Shown in pieces: positions 1 to 8,407 of a DNA stretch of 45,415 bases. Each line of letters opens with the position of its first letter. The first letter of the stretch is position 1. A model generated the notes under the pieces. That model did not search any database. It was not told the origin of the DNA and was given only the letters and a program-made list of their open reading frames with translations. Both the position numbers and the translations under genes were made by a program. The stretch covers positions 1 through 45,415 of the forward strand of contig CAMAUY010000031.1 of assembly GCA_945861565.1 (NCBI GenBank), given 5' to 3'. This DNA comes from Akkermansia muciniphila (lineage in GTDB: Bacteria > Verrucomicrobiota > Verrucomicrobiia > Limisphaerales > UBA9464).

Positions 1-78
1 GTTATTGACCGCTTCGCGCTTGAAGGTTTCGTCGAATTTGCGGCGGGATTTGAGAGAAGAATTTTTAATGGCTTTCAT
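1..78 (-). CDS. IS3-type transposase OrfA, N-terminal 26 residues only
   Basis: Reading the minus strand from an ATG at 78, the frame stays open to the window edge and gives 26 residues containing RRKFDETFKREAVNN. This resembles the start of IS3/IS911 OrfA proteins, the helix-turn-helix subunit that binds the element's ends; the RRKF..xFKREAV pattern is seen directly, the family assignment is from general knowledge. The rest of the gene lies outside the window. The element's outer end should fall between 79 and about 130, directly against the tandem repeat that starts at 128, but I cannot define its inverted repeat. It could instead be an unrelated HTH protein, though the match to the conserved start is good. 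Confidence 0.65.
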   Translation of the reverse strand, partial: MKAIKNSSLKSRRKFDETFKREAVNN

Positions 79-127
79 GATGCATGATTTGCCCAATTCT
101 CTCTCCACCAATTTGAAGCAACTTCAC

Positions 128-740
<613 letters not shown>

Positions 741-874
741 GGGCGGGGTTAGGGGGCGGTTCATGGGAGAGGGGAACACCTCCAAGAATCGGACTTGAAT
801 CGAGGCCATGAACCTTTGGTAGCAGTCGTTGCGTCAATGCGTGCAGTAGAAAATCTCGCTCGGCACGGCAGAGC

Positions 875-985
875 TTTTGGAGTGCGGTGGCAAGCGAAGC
901 GCGACACCGCTTTGGCGCCGCAGGGCGAAAGGTCGATGCCAACCAAAGCGCCGTCGCCGCTGGGCTCTGCCGGCGCACTCCAAAA
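875..985 (+). repeat. 111-base dispersed element with perfect 12-base terminal inverted repeats
   Basis: Begins TTTTGGAGTGCG and ends CGCACTCCAAAA, an exact 12-base inverted repeat. Between them lie GTGGCAAGCGAAGCGCGACA and GGGCTCTGCCGG. The same element recurs in the opposite orientation at 7123-7450 (three copies) and as a half copy at 45267-45293. Its chance translation is MECGGKRSATPLW. The short fragment at 861-874 looks like the end of a further degraded copy. Confidence 0.85.
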
Positions 986-1000
986 TTGCACGAACCTTCG

Positions 1001-1056
1001 CAAAGTTTGATAGTGGCGCGCTGCCGCGCGCCCGGCCGATCGGCAGGTCGGCCCCA
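1001..1056 (+). repeat. GC-rich dispersed repeat, copy 1
   Basis: CAAAGTTTGATAG followed by GGCGCGCTGCCGCGCGCCCG and a GATCGGCAGGTCGG block. A second copy lies at 9181-9241 and a fragment at 9521-9544. The chance minus-strand translation CRSAGRAAAR is shared by the copies. Function unknown. Confidence 0.7.
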
Positions 1057-1082
1057 CCATGCTCACGGGTATGCCGTCCAGA

Positions 1083-1118
1083 AACAAAAAAATGGCCGGG
1101 CGTGGAGCCCGGCCATTT
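1083..1118 (-). terminator. Intrinsic terminator of the first CBM9-like gene
   Basis: On the minus strand a 12-base-pair stem (AAATGGCCGGGC / GCCCGGCCATTT) with a five-base loop is followed by a T tract. It lies about 40 bases after the stop codon at 1160. An identical copy follows the paralogous gene at 3290-3323. Confidence 0.85.
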
Positions 1119-1159
1119 GCAAAAGATCGCGGTTCAATGACCGCAAGAGTACTGACAGT

Positions 1160-3151
1160 TCAGTTCGCTTTGACCTTATAGTACTTGTTTCCGGTCGGCG
1201 CCGTGATCGTCACCGGGCTGACCCCAGCTTCGTTGCCATAGATCCCGTTGATCGTTGCCGAGCTCTGCAGCGTGCCACCGGCGTAGGTGATCACGACATT
1301 CGCGCCGCTTTTCGCGATCGAAATCGTCGGCGGAACCACCACGGTCTTGCCGATGGCGTAGTCAATCGTGTTGAAGATCAGGTTTTTTCCATCTTCGGTC
1401 AGGTCTTTGACTTCGGGATTCCAGTTAGCGATCCCTGCAGCAACCTGCCCGAGGTACAAGCCAATGCGCTTATTGGGGCAGACGCTGCCGTCCGTAAGAT
1501 GATCACCTTTCTCATAGACAAAAAGAGTAGGATAGAGATTAGTATCACCACCCGGGTCCTTATTTTCAGATAGAACGGTGGCTACAACATCGGCCTCAGG
1601 CCCTACAGTCGCGTAGTTCAGGACATAGTGCGTCTTGAAAACCTTCGCTACCCCCTTCGCTCCCAGGGTGATCCCTTTGGCGATGGGATGGTTGGGTAAC
1701 TTGACGAACAGAGAGTCATACCCCGCCTCGAGTATATCGAGTTGAGTTTCGCGTTCTGCACCTCCGCGTCCGGTGGCTCCAAAGAACGAGAAAACATTGT
1801 TATATTCTTCCGGATGAGTTGACCACTGGGCGTTATCGTACATGAATGCCTCGGCGGAGATGATCGGAATATTGACGTCCCTTAGGATTAGTCCATTTGC
1901 AGCCGGTGCGTCTTCAGTGATTTTTTCCACAACACTCCCAGAACCTAGGCTCTGACTAATAAATACCAAGTCGTGACCTTCCGCAGCGGCGCGCTGTGCG
2001 TCCGGCTCGGCGGCGTTCGCGGTCAAGAGCGTGAGCGTGTAACCCTTGGCCCGTAGGAGAGCGATGAGGCCCGCGTCGCTGAGGGTCGGTGCAGCGGCAT
2101 TCCCCATGAGAAATAAAATCTTCCCAGATGACTTCTTGCTTTCATCATAACCGAAGACGATCTCACCCGTGCCGGCGTGAGCAAGCCGCCCTGCGCTTTC
2201 GATGCCGAGGGGATGATCCTCCAAGGTCCCCGGAGGTTCCGCCGTCGCTGGCACTCGCCAAATTTGGAGATTCTTCTCTGCCGGAGTGAGGGTATCCATA
2301 TACGCGGCATCGACTCCTTTATATTTTGCCCGGTTAGCCCAGAAGTACTGTATGCTCAGCTTGCCTGTCTCGGCATCGGGGAGTTTTCCATCGTCATCAT
2401 CCATGCCAATGTTGAACCCCATGATATAGCCATTCGCAAGCTTGTTGCCGGCAGAGGTGGATTCAAACACGCTCTTCTTGAATCGCACTTCCATTTGCCA
2501 ACCGCCCGTAACCGCCTTGCCGAAGCCGAATATCTCGCCCGTCGAACCATATTTCCAATCGACTCCAGAAGCCCAGGTCTGACTGGTATTCTTGGTCCCC
2601 GCCACATCGTCCCATCCGCTGAACCGTCCCTGGTAATTTACGTAACAATGACCGCCAACCGGGTCGTTAGAACTGTCGGTATTGTTATCAAGCCTATCGT
2701 TCAATGCGTCCACGACGATTTCGATGGCGTCGTCCCTCCAGAACGCGCCGTTTGGATCGTCACTATTCACCACGTCGTCCTTGGTATTTACACCAACGTA
2801 GAAGTAGTTGTCGTCATGGGCGAGAAAGTAGGTAAAGTTGTTATCCGCATTTCCGTCCCAGGAAAGGGGCTCACCAAAATCGAGAATCCAAGCACTGCCC
2901 TTTGTTCCGTCAGGGTTGCCAGGGGTTACGTTTACTCCAGTGAATCCGCCGTACTCGGCCGAAGTCGTGGCACCGTCGAGGCTGATCGAATTATTGGCCA
3001 CTTTCGGAACCATGAGATAGGTCTGATCAACGTCAGACCAAACCCCCGCCGAGGTCGGGTCAAATGTTGTGACATCAAATTCCTGGGCTTGCGCAAGTGG
3101 CGGCAGGAACGCCGAAGCGAACAGAATGGGTAGGTAGGGTATTTTTTTCAT
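1160..3151 (-). CDS. Secreted CBM9-like / amidotransferase-like-fold protein, paralogue A
   Basis: A 663-residue exported protein, probably binding or processing carbohydrate outside the cytoplasm. Residues 1-22 form a signal peptide (MKKIPYLP... to AQA). About 35-290 resemble the family 9 carbohydrate-binding / DOMON-like beta sandwich (YVGVNTKDDVVNSDD, FWRDDAIEIVVDAL, MGFNIGMDDDDGKLPD). About 340-600 look like a Rossmann-like glutamine-amidotransferase-fold module (GKILFLMG, then DLVFISQSLGSGSV and IPIISAEAFMYD). The last 50 residues (ISIAKSGANVVITYAGGT, then KYYKVKAN) are a C-terminal module common in secreted verrucomicrobial proteins. I chose the ATG at 3151 because it begins the signal peptide; an earlier in-frame ATG at 3211 adds only unlikely residues. 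It lies downstream of a paralogue and shares an almost identical 3' end with it. No enzymatic activity can be assigned. Confidence 0.8.
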   Translation of the reverse strand: MKKIPYLPILFASAFLPPLAQAQEFDVTTFDPTSAGVWSDVDQTYLMVPKVANNSISLDGATTSAEYGGFTGVNVTPGNPDGTKGSAWILDFGEPLSWDGNADNNFTYFLAHDDNYFYVGVNTKDDVVNSDDPNGAFWRDDAIEIVVDALNDRLDNNTDSSNDPVGGHCYVNYQGRFSGWDDVAGTKNTSQTWASGVDWKYGSTGEIFGFGKAVTGGWQMEVRFKKSVFESTSAGNKLANGYIMGFNIGMDDDDGKLPDAETGKLSIQYFWANRAKYKGVDAAYMDTLTPAEKNLQIWRVPATAEPPGTLEDHPLGIESAGRLAHAGTGEIVFGYDESKKSSGKILFLMGNAAAPTLSDAGLIALLRAKGYTLTLLTANAAEPDAQRAAAEGHDLVFISQSLGSGSVVEKITEDAPAANGLILRDVNIPIISAEAFMYDNAQWSTHPEEYNNVFSFFGATGRGGAERETQLDILEAGYDSLFVKLPNHPIAKGITLGAKGVAKVFKTHYVLNYATVGPEADVVATVLSENKDPGGDTNLYPTLFVYEKGDHLTDGSVCPNKRIGLYLGQVAAGIANWNPEVKDLTEDGKNLIFNTIDYAIGKTVVVPPTISIAKSGANVVITYAGGTLQSSATINGIYGNEAGVSPVTITAPTGNKYYKVKAN

Positions 3152-3218
3152 GATAGTGATCGATTTTGCGGGAACGGAACAGATTGAAACAGGGAAATTC
3201 TCCCGAGGCAATCCCTTA
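3152..3218 (-). promoter_or_regulatory. Conserved 5' leader of paralogue A
   Basis: Read on the minus strand, TAAGGGATTGCCTC ends 53 bases before the ATG and is followed by a stretch matching, without gaps, the leader of the neighbouring paralogue (5291-5357), ending CCGTTCCC...CTATC before ATG. The conserved block may be part of a promoter or a leader; I cannot identify clear -35/-10 boxes. Confidence 0.45.
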
Positions 3219-3289
3219 GTAGGTAAAAATGCCTTGGCGCCTGAAATCGAACCGAGACTTCTTGCCGATTTGGAAAAGAGTGACGGTTA

Positions 3290-3323
3290 CAAAAAAATGG
3301 CCGGGCGTGGAGCCCGGCCATTT
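3290..3323 (-). terminator. Intrinsic terminator of the second CBM9-like gene
   Basis: Same 12-base-pair stem, loop and T tract as at 1083-1118, about 40 bases after the stop codon at 3365. It separates the two paralogues, so each probably has its own transcript. Confidence 0.85.
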
Positions 3324-3364
3324 GCAAAAGATTGCGGTTCAATGACCGCAAGGGTACTGACAGC

Positions 3365-5290
3365 TCAGTTCGCTTTGACCTTATAGTACTTGTTTCCGGT
3401 CGGCGCCGTGATCGTCACCGGGCTGGCCCCAGCTTCGTTGCCATAGATCCCGTTGATCGTTGCCGAGCTCTGCAGCGTGCCACCGGCGTAGGTGATCACG
3501 ACATTCGCGCCGCTTTTCGCGATGGAAATCGTCGGCGGGACCGTCACGGTCTTGCCGATGGCGTAGTCAATCGTGTTGAAGAGCATTTTCTTTCCATCTG
3601 CAGTCAAGATGCTGACATCCGTGTCCCAGTTGGCGACCGCCGCTGCCGTCTGACCGAGGAAAAGGGCAATGCGCTTGTTGGGGCAGACGCTGCCGTCCAC
3701 AAGCTTGTCGCCTTTCTCGTACACCCAATCGGTCGGAAACTTTCCGTCATCTTGAACGCTGGCAATGATGTCGGCATCAGCCCCTGGGGTGCCGTAGTTG
3801 AGACTGTAGTGGGTGGAAAAGACCTTCGCCTTTCCCTTTGTCCCGAGGGTAAGTCCCTTGGCAATAGGATGGTCCGCTTTGCGAATGAACAGAGAATCTC
3901 GCCCGTCCATAATTGCCGGATCCTGGGTAGCTTCCGTACGTCCGGTGTTGCCGAAAAACGAGAATTCATTGGAATAGTCTTCCGGATGGGTCGTCCATTC
4001 CGCGTTGTCATACATGAACGCCTCGTTGGAGATGATCGGGATATCCACATCTCGGAGGATGAACTGTGAAAGAGGGGGGTCACCGATCGGTTCGAGCACC
4101 GAACCAGACCCAAGGCTCTGGGAGATAAATACCACGTCCTGACCGACACACGCGGCGCGAAGTTCGTCGGGAGTCACGCCCGATGAACTTTGTACAGTGA
4201 CCGTGTAACCCTTCGACCGAAGGAGTGCAATCAAGCCACCGTCGCCAAGATTTGGGGCATCGGAACTCGCACACACGAACAGGATCTTCCCAGTCGATTT
4301 CTTGTCGGCATCATAACCGAAAACAACTTGGCCGGCGCCGGCGAGAGCAAGCCGCCCTGCCGAGTCAACACTCAAAGGATGATTTTCGGTGTCAGCTCGC
4401 CAAACTTGGAGGTTCTTTTCTTCGGGAGTGAGAGTCTCGAGATACGCCGCATCGACTCCTTTGTATCTTGCCCGATTAGCCCACCAATGCTGGATGCTCA
4501 GAGAGCCTTTTGCGGCGTCGGGGAGTTTTCCATCGTCATCGTCCATACCGATGTTGAAGCCCATGATGTAGCCATTTGCCAGCTTGTTACCCTTGGCGGG
4601 CGATTCGAACATATTCTTGTTGAATCGCACTTCCATCTGCCAGCCGCCAGTCACTGATTTGCCGAAGCCAAAGATATCGCCCGTCTGGCCGTATTTCCAA
4701 TCAACGGCAGTAGCCCAAAGCCCGGCGGAATTCTTTGTCCCGGCTACATCGTCCCAATCACTGAAGCGTCCCTGGTAATTCACATAATTATGCCCACCGT
4801 ACTCATCAACCGTGTGCGCCGCAGTGTCATACCCATACGACAGCGCGTCCACAACCATTTCGATGGCGTCGTCTCGCCAGAATTGACTATTCTCATCGTC
4901 GCTATTCACCACATCGTCCTTGGTGTTCACCCCGACGTAAAGGTACTTGTCGTCATGCGAGAGAAAGAAGGTGAAACTGTTATCCGCAACGCCGCTCCAC
5001 GCAAGGGGGTCCCCAAAATCAAGAATCCAGGCGCTGCCCTTTGTCCCGTCTGGGTTACCCGGTGAGACCTGTACACCAACGAATCCGCCGTATTCGGCCG
5101 ATGTCGCGGCACCGTCAAGAATGACGGAGTCATTCGCCACTTTGGGAACCATGAGGAATGTGCTGTTGGGGCTGGACCAAACTCCGGTGGAGGTCGGGTC
5201 AAACGTTGTGACGTCGAATTCCTGAGCCTGAGTAAGCGTTGGCAGGAATACCGACGCGAAAAGAACCGGTAGGTATGAGCGTTTTTTCAT
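3365..5290 (-). CDS. Secreted CBM9-like / amidotransferase-like-fold protein, paralogue B
   Basis: A 641-residue tandem paralogue of the 1160-3151 product, with the same order: signal peptide 1-22 (MKKRSYLP... TQA), CBM9/DOMON-like domain about 35-290 (YVGVNTKDDVVNSDD, FWRDDAIEMVVDAL), Rossmann-like amidotransferase-fold module about 320-570 (GKILFVCASSDAPN, DVVFISQSLGSGSV, IPIISNEAFMYD) and the KYYKVKAN-terminated end. The ATG at 5290 starts directly with the signal peptide. Overall similarity to A is moderate, but the last 60 codons and the terminator are nearly identical, which suggests recent gene conversion. The likely role is extracellular carbohydrate binding or processing; the exact function is unknown. 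Confidence 0.8.
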   Translation of the reverse strand: MKKRSYLPVLFASVFLPTLTQAQEFDVTTFDPTSTGVWSSPNSTFLMVPKVANDSVILDGAATSAEYGGFVGVQVSPGNPDGTKGSAWILDFGDPLAWSGVADNSFTFFLSHDDKYLYVGVNTKDDVVNSDDENSQFWRDDAIEMVVDALSYGYDTAAHTVDEYGGHNYVNYQGRFSDWDDVAGTKNSAGLWATAVDWKYGQTGDIFGFGKSVTGGWQMEVRFNKNMFESPAKGNKLANGYIMGFNIGMDDDDGKLPDAAKGSLSIQHWWANRARYKGVDAAYLETLTPEEKNLQVWRADTENHPLSVDSAGRLALAGAGQVVFGYDADKKSTGKILFVCASSDAPNLGDGGLIALLRSKGYTVTVQSSSGVTPDELRAACVGQDVVFISQSLGSGSVLEPIGDPPLSQFILRDVDIPIISNEAFMYDNAEWTTHPEDYSNEFSFFGNTGRTEATQDPAIMDGRDSLFIRKADHPIAKGLTLGTKGKAKVFSTHYSLNYGTPGADADIIASVQDDGKFPTDWVYEKGDKLVDGSVCPNKRIALFLGQTAAAVANWDTDVSILTADGKKMLFNTIDYAIGKTVTVPPTISIAKSGANVVITYAGGTLQSSATINGIYGNEAGASPVTITAPTGNKYYKVKAN

Positions 5291-5357
5291 GATAATGACT
5301 GTTTTTTGGGGAACGCAATGGATTCAGGCAAAGAATTCCGCAAGAGGCAATCCCTTA
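5291..5357 (-). promoter_or_regulatory. Conserved 5' leader of paralogue B
   Basis: Carries the same TAAGGGATTGCCTC block at the same distance from the ATG as in paralogue A (coding-side end at 5344, 54 bases from 5290, against 3205 and 3151), with homologous sequence in between. The duplication therefore included the upstream control region. Confidence 0.45.
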
Positions 5358-5414
5358 AATGAAGAAACTTGTTCAGGGGGCACGCAATCACACGGCAACG
5401 GGAAGAAGTGACGC

Positions 5415-5657
5415 CTAAAGGCCAAGCTTTTGAAGCAACTCGGGCACACTCGTCTCATGGTGTGCCGCCACATCGCGCAAAATACTCCGAAGGGTACCAA
5501 TCTTGATCGGGCTATGATTGGGAATGACTTCGTGATGCTCTCCGTGCTCCTGAGTGGTGATACGGAGGTGGGAACCGGTCTGGCGGGTAACCGCAGACCC
5601 CAGTTGTCGGAGCGCTTTGGCCAAATTCTCGCCGCTGACGTCGCGGGGTGTCTTCAT
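5415..5657 (-). CDS. hicA: HicA-family mRNA interferase toxin, no HicB beside it
   Basis: An 80-residue protein with the HicA/YcfA dsRBD-like fold pattern: an N-terminal GENLAKALRQLG helix, the conserved G28-S29-H30 strand with His30 as the expected catalytic residue, LRITT, then VIPNHSPIKIGTLRSILRDV, which matches the family's second half, and a C-terminal helix. HicA enzymes cleave mRNA without the ribosome and are normally neutralised by a co-transcribed HicB. No HicB-like frame of usual length (70-130 residues) lies upstream (5658-6028) or downstream (to 5365). The ATG at 5657 leaves the domain complete. The toxin is either controlled from elsewhere, weak, or a relic. Confidence 0.85.
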   Translation of the reverse strand: MKTPRDVSGENLAKALRQLGSAVTRQTGSHLRITTQEHGEHHEVIPNHSPIKIGTLRSILRDVAAHHETSVPELLQKLGL

Positions 5658-6028
5658 CGCGCCATCACTTCATCCCGAACGAAGTGAAGCCGCGAAGAAG
5701 AACCGCGGATGAACTCGGATTGACGCGGATAGAATAGGCCTGGAATCTGTGTCGATCGGCGTTTATCCGCGGTTCCCACTCCCCTTTCGTCGGAGGCGAC
5801 GAATTCAATACTCATGGCAAGCACTGTCTTCTGGGAAATAGGGCTGCGTGGCCGTGTTCAATACAGCATAGATAACAACTGCACGCGGAGAAAAGGCACC
5901 GTCGAGAGCTTTTTTCCTCATTTTCAGATTCCTATCCGCGGATCAGGGGGCTGAAAATGCAACGGTGATTCACGCGGAGCCCGGCGGCCGGCAACCGCCA
6001 AACCCGTGAATGCGCCCTGCCCTGGCGG
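5658..6028. other. Gene-free stretch with CCGCGGAT inverted repeats
   Basis: No coding frame of note. It contains a perfect-armed inverted repeat at 5701-5774, another ATCCGCGGATC palindrome near 5934-5944, and a GGCGG/CCGCC hairpin near 5983-5999 after the Gfo/Idh/MocA gene. No T-rich terminator is visible. Confidence 0.6.
5701..5774. repeat. 74-base inverted-repeat element, AACCGCGGAT arms
   Basis: AACCGCGGAT at 5701-5710 is exactly inverted as ATCCGCGGTT at 5765-5774. The inner parts continue to pair imperfectly (ACGCGGAT against ATCGGCGT). The sequence can fold into one long hairpin and resembles short repeats scattered through verrucomicrobial genomes. Confidence 0.7.
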
Positions 6029-7072
6029 TCACCGCATGTCGCTACAGCGGAGAATGGTTTCGGCCACCAGCAGTTCGTCCGCGAGTGAAACGGACAACGA
6101 ACGTTCCCCGCGTACGGCGGCGGCCAGTTCGACGAAGTCGGCTTCGTAACGCCGGTAAACCGGCATCGGAATCGTCTGCGAGCCCTTTCGGTAAGGCCCG
6201 GCGGGTTTCGTCAAATCGATGGTGAGCGTCGGGGGTTCAATCGGTTGCAGTGTGGCGGTCCCGTTCGTGCCGAGCACTTCAAACGAGCGCTGCGGTGTCG
6301 TACCCGATTGCAATGCGGTGTTGATGAGAATGGCGGTGGCGCGCTCGTATTCCAGAACGGCCACGTTGTTGTCCTTGAGTGAATCGTTGAACGAGCCGTG
6401 ATGGCGCACAAACGGTGTGACCGCTTTCGGCTTGCCGAGCAGGCGGACAGTGGCGTCGACGAGATGCGATCCGAGTTCGAACATCGAACCCCCTGGATAC
6501 TCGGCCCACTCGATCCGGCTCGCAGCGGAGAGGTTGTTACTAATGAATCCGCGCACGAGGAACACGTCGCCGAGCCAGCCTTGGTGCGCTGCTTCAATCA
6601 ACGACTGGAAGCCCGGGTTGTGGCGCCACATGAAGCCTGTTTGCAAGAGCAACTTCTTCTCCAGGGCAAGCGCCACCACGGACTGCATGTCGGCGAGCGT
6701 CATCGCAGGCGGCTTCTCGAGATGAACGTGCCTGCCCGCCTTGAGAGCGAGCAAGGCGTGCCCGGCCCGGTCGCGCGCGTCCGACTCCACGGCCACCACG
6801 CGGGCTCGTTGGAGAAGTTCATCCTGAGAAACGAGTTTTGCGCCGAGTTTCTCACACGTTTGCCTACCCGCCACGGAGGATTCCCACACCCCGACAAAAT
6901 CCCAGTCGGGCGAGGTCATGGCCTGTTTGATTTTCGCTGCGGCATGCGAGTGGGTCGCGCCAAAGAAACCAATGGGGATTCTGGATCTAGCGGGAGCGTC
7001 GGCGGCAGGCAACGTGGACGGCAGCGTTGCGAGCGCGGTACTCGTGACGGCGAGGAATTGGCGACGGTTCAT
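6029..7072 (-). CDS. Exported Gfo/Idh/MocA-family oxidoreductase
   Basis: A 347-residue NAD(P)-dependent sugar dehydrogenase-type protein. It starts MNRRQFLAV, a twin-arginine-like signal (Arg3-Arg4) followed by a hydrophobic Ala-rich segment, so it may be exported folded with its cofactor. The Rossmann glycines are at IGFFGATHSHA (about 34-44), the conserved EKP triplet of the family is at 119-121, and the C-terminal alpha/beta domain follows with PGGSMFELGSHLVD. The substrate cannot be read from sequence; relatives oxidise or epimerise sugars, inositols and glycoside units. It is monocistronic by spacing: repeats follow both ends. Confidence 0.85.
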   Translation of the reverse strand: MNRRQFLAVTSTALATLPSTLPAADAPARSRIPIGFFGATHSHAAAKIKQAMTSPDWDFVGVWESSVAGRQTCEKLGAKLVSQDELLQRARVVAVESDARDRAGHALLALKAGRHVHLEKPPAMTLADMQSVVALALEKKLLLQTGFMWRHNPGFQSLIEAAHQGWLGDVFLVRGFISNNLSAASRIEWAEYPGGSMFELGSHLVDATVRLLGKPKAVTPFVRHHGSFNDSLKDNNVAVLEYERATAILINTALQSGTTPQRSFEVLGTNGTATLQPIEPPTLTIDLTKPAGPYRKGSQTIPMPVYRRYEADFVELAAAVRGERSLSVSLADELLVAETILRCSDMR

Positions 7073-7462
7073 GGCGGTCCGTCCAGATAGTCCGGATCAC
7101 AACAGAAGGAAACGAAGAAAACGAAGGCGGCCGCTTTCGATCCGCCGCCCGGCGTGGATACTCACCCAAAGCGGTGTCGCGCTTCGCTTGCCACCGCACT
7201 CCATAAAGGCGCGTTGCGATTTGGAGTGCGCCGGCAGAGCTCTCAGCGACGACGGCGCTTTCGATCTGCCGCTCGGCGTGAATACTCACCCAAAGCGGTG
7301 TCGCGCTTCGCTTGCCACCGCACTCCATAAGGGCGCGTTGCGATTTGGAGTGCGCCGGCAGAGCTCTCAGCGGCGACGGCGCTTTCGGTCTGTCGCCCGG
7401 CGTGGAACCTCACCCAAAGCGGTGTCGCGCTTCGCTTGCCACCGCACTCCATAAAGGCGCGT
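7073..7462. other. Gene-free stretch filled by three copies of the 111-base element
   Basis: After about 50 bases of upstream sequence of the 6029-7072 gene, the whole interval is occupied by the triplicated repeat at 7123-7450. The last copy stops about a dozen bases before the stop codon of the dehydrogenase gene at 7463. No terminator or promoter is recognisable. Confidence 0.75.
7123..7450 (-). repeat. Three tandem copies (124-base period) of the TTTGGAGTGCG element
   Basis: Complete copies at 7220-7326 and 7344-7450 and a 5'-truncated one at about 7123-7202, all inverted relative to the 875-985 copy. Each has TTTGGAGTGCG and CGCACTCC ends, separated by a short GGCGCGTTGCGA linker. The copies are almost identical, so the tandem array is recent. 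Confidence 0.85.
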
Positions 7463-8407
7463 TCATGGATTCACGACGTTCTGCAATTGTCCTCGCTGAT
7501 AGGCGCGGATGTTCTCCGCAGCGATTTGGAGCAGACGTCCGCGCGAAGCGCGGGTCGCCCAGGCGATGTGTGGTGTGATGATGCAGTTCTTGGCCTGGAG
7601 CAGGGGATTGGATGCGGCGGGAGGCTCGATGGAAAGAACGTCAAGCCCGGCCCCGGCGATGCGACCGGTGTTCAAAGCATCGGCGAGGTGGAGTTCGTTA
7701 ATGAGAAGGCCCCGGGCCGTGTTGATGAGGTGCGCGGTTGGCTTCATCTGCGCGATTCGGGCGGCGTTGATCATTTCCTTGGTCTCGGGAGTCAGCGGGC
7801 AGTGCAGCGAGATCACGTCGCTGGAGCGAAAGAGCGTTTCGAGGTCCGTGCCTTCGGGTGTCACGCCACCGCTGCGTCGATACGCAAGGATGCGCATCCC
7901 GAACGCACGGCCAATCTGCGCGACCGCCTGCCCGATCCGCCCATACCCGACGATCCCGAGAGTAAGCCCGGACAGCTCGATCAGCGAGCCGTCCCAATAA
8001 CAAAAATCCTTCGATGCCGTCCAGCGCCCGGCCCGCACGGTCTGCGCGTAATAGCCCGTACGGTTCGTCAGTTCCAAGAGCAGGGCGAAGACTGCCTGCG
8101 CGACGGTCGGCGTCCCGTATTCCGGCACATTACAGACGGGAATGCCGCGCATGCGAGCGGCCGCCGCATCCACGTTATTGAAGCCCGTCGCGAGGACCCC
8201 GATGTAGCGCAGGGCAGGCAATTGGACGAGGGTCGCGGCACTGAGGAGCGCCTTGTTGGCGAGCAACACCTCGGCATTACCCGCCCGTTTGACCACCTCC
8301 GATTCCGGCGTGCGCTCATGGATTTCACAGTCGCCGAGTTGGGTGAACCCATCCCAGTTCAAATCGCCCGGGTTCGTCGTGTAGCCATCGAGAACGACAA
8401 TCTTCAT
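7463..8407 (-). CDS. D-isomer-specific 2-hydroxyacid dehydrogenase
   Basis: A 314-residue NAD(P)H-dependent dehydrogenase of the glycerate/hydroxypyruvate type, interconverting a 2-oxoacid and a D-2-hydroxyacid in the cytoplasm. The nucleotide-binding loop GIVGYGRIG is at 151-159, and the catalytic triad Arg232 (TARG), Glu261 (SIEPP) and His280 (ITPHIAW) is complete. The ATG at 8407 overlaps the stop codon of the RraA-like gene as ATGA, so the two are probably co-translated; a longer in-frame start at 8542 would run deep into that gene and is rejected. The pairing suggests one enzyme handles the oxoacid released by or fed to the other. Repeat copies begin almost at its stop codon. Confidence 0.88.
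   Translation of the reverse strand: MKIVVLDGYTTNPGDLNWDGFTQLGDCEIHERTPESEVVKRAGNAEVLLANKALLSAATLVQLPALRYIGVLATGFNNVDAAAARMRGIPVCNVPEYGTPTVAQAVFALLLELTNRTGYYAQTVRAGRWTASKDFCYWDGSLIELSGLTLGIVGYGRIGQAVAQIGRAFGMRILAYRRSGGVTPEGTDLETLFRSSDVISLHCPLTPETKEMINAARIAQMKPTAHLINTARGLLINELHLADALNTGRIAGAGLDVLSIEPPAASNPLLQAKNCIITPHIAWATRASRGRLLQIAAENIRAYQRGQLQNVVNP

Noticed and set aside
2177-3133. 318-residue plus-strand frame inside the CBM9-like gene
   Set aside because: Opposite strand of a gene with signal peptide, domains and terminator; the equivalent frame is broken in the paralogue.
7243-7452. Small MECGGKRSATPLW-type reading frames on the minus strand, also at 6987-7328 and (plus) 877-1140
   Set aside because: They lie wholly in the inverted-repeat element and change frame from copy to copy; they are chance translations of a repeat.
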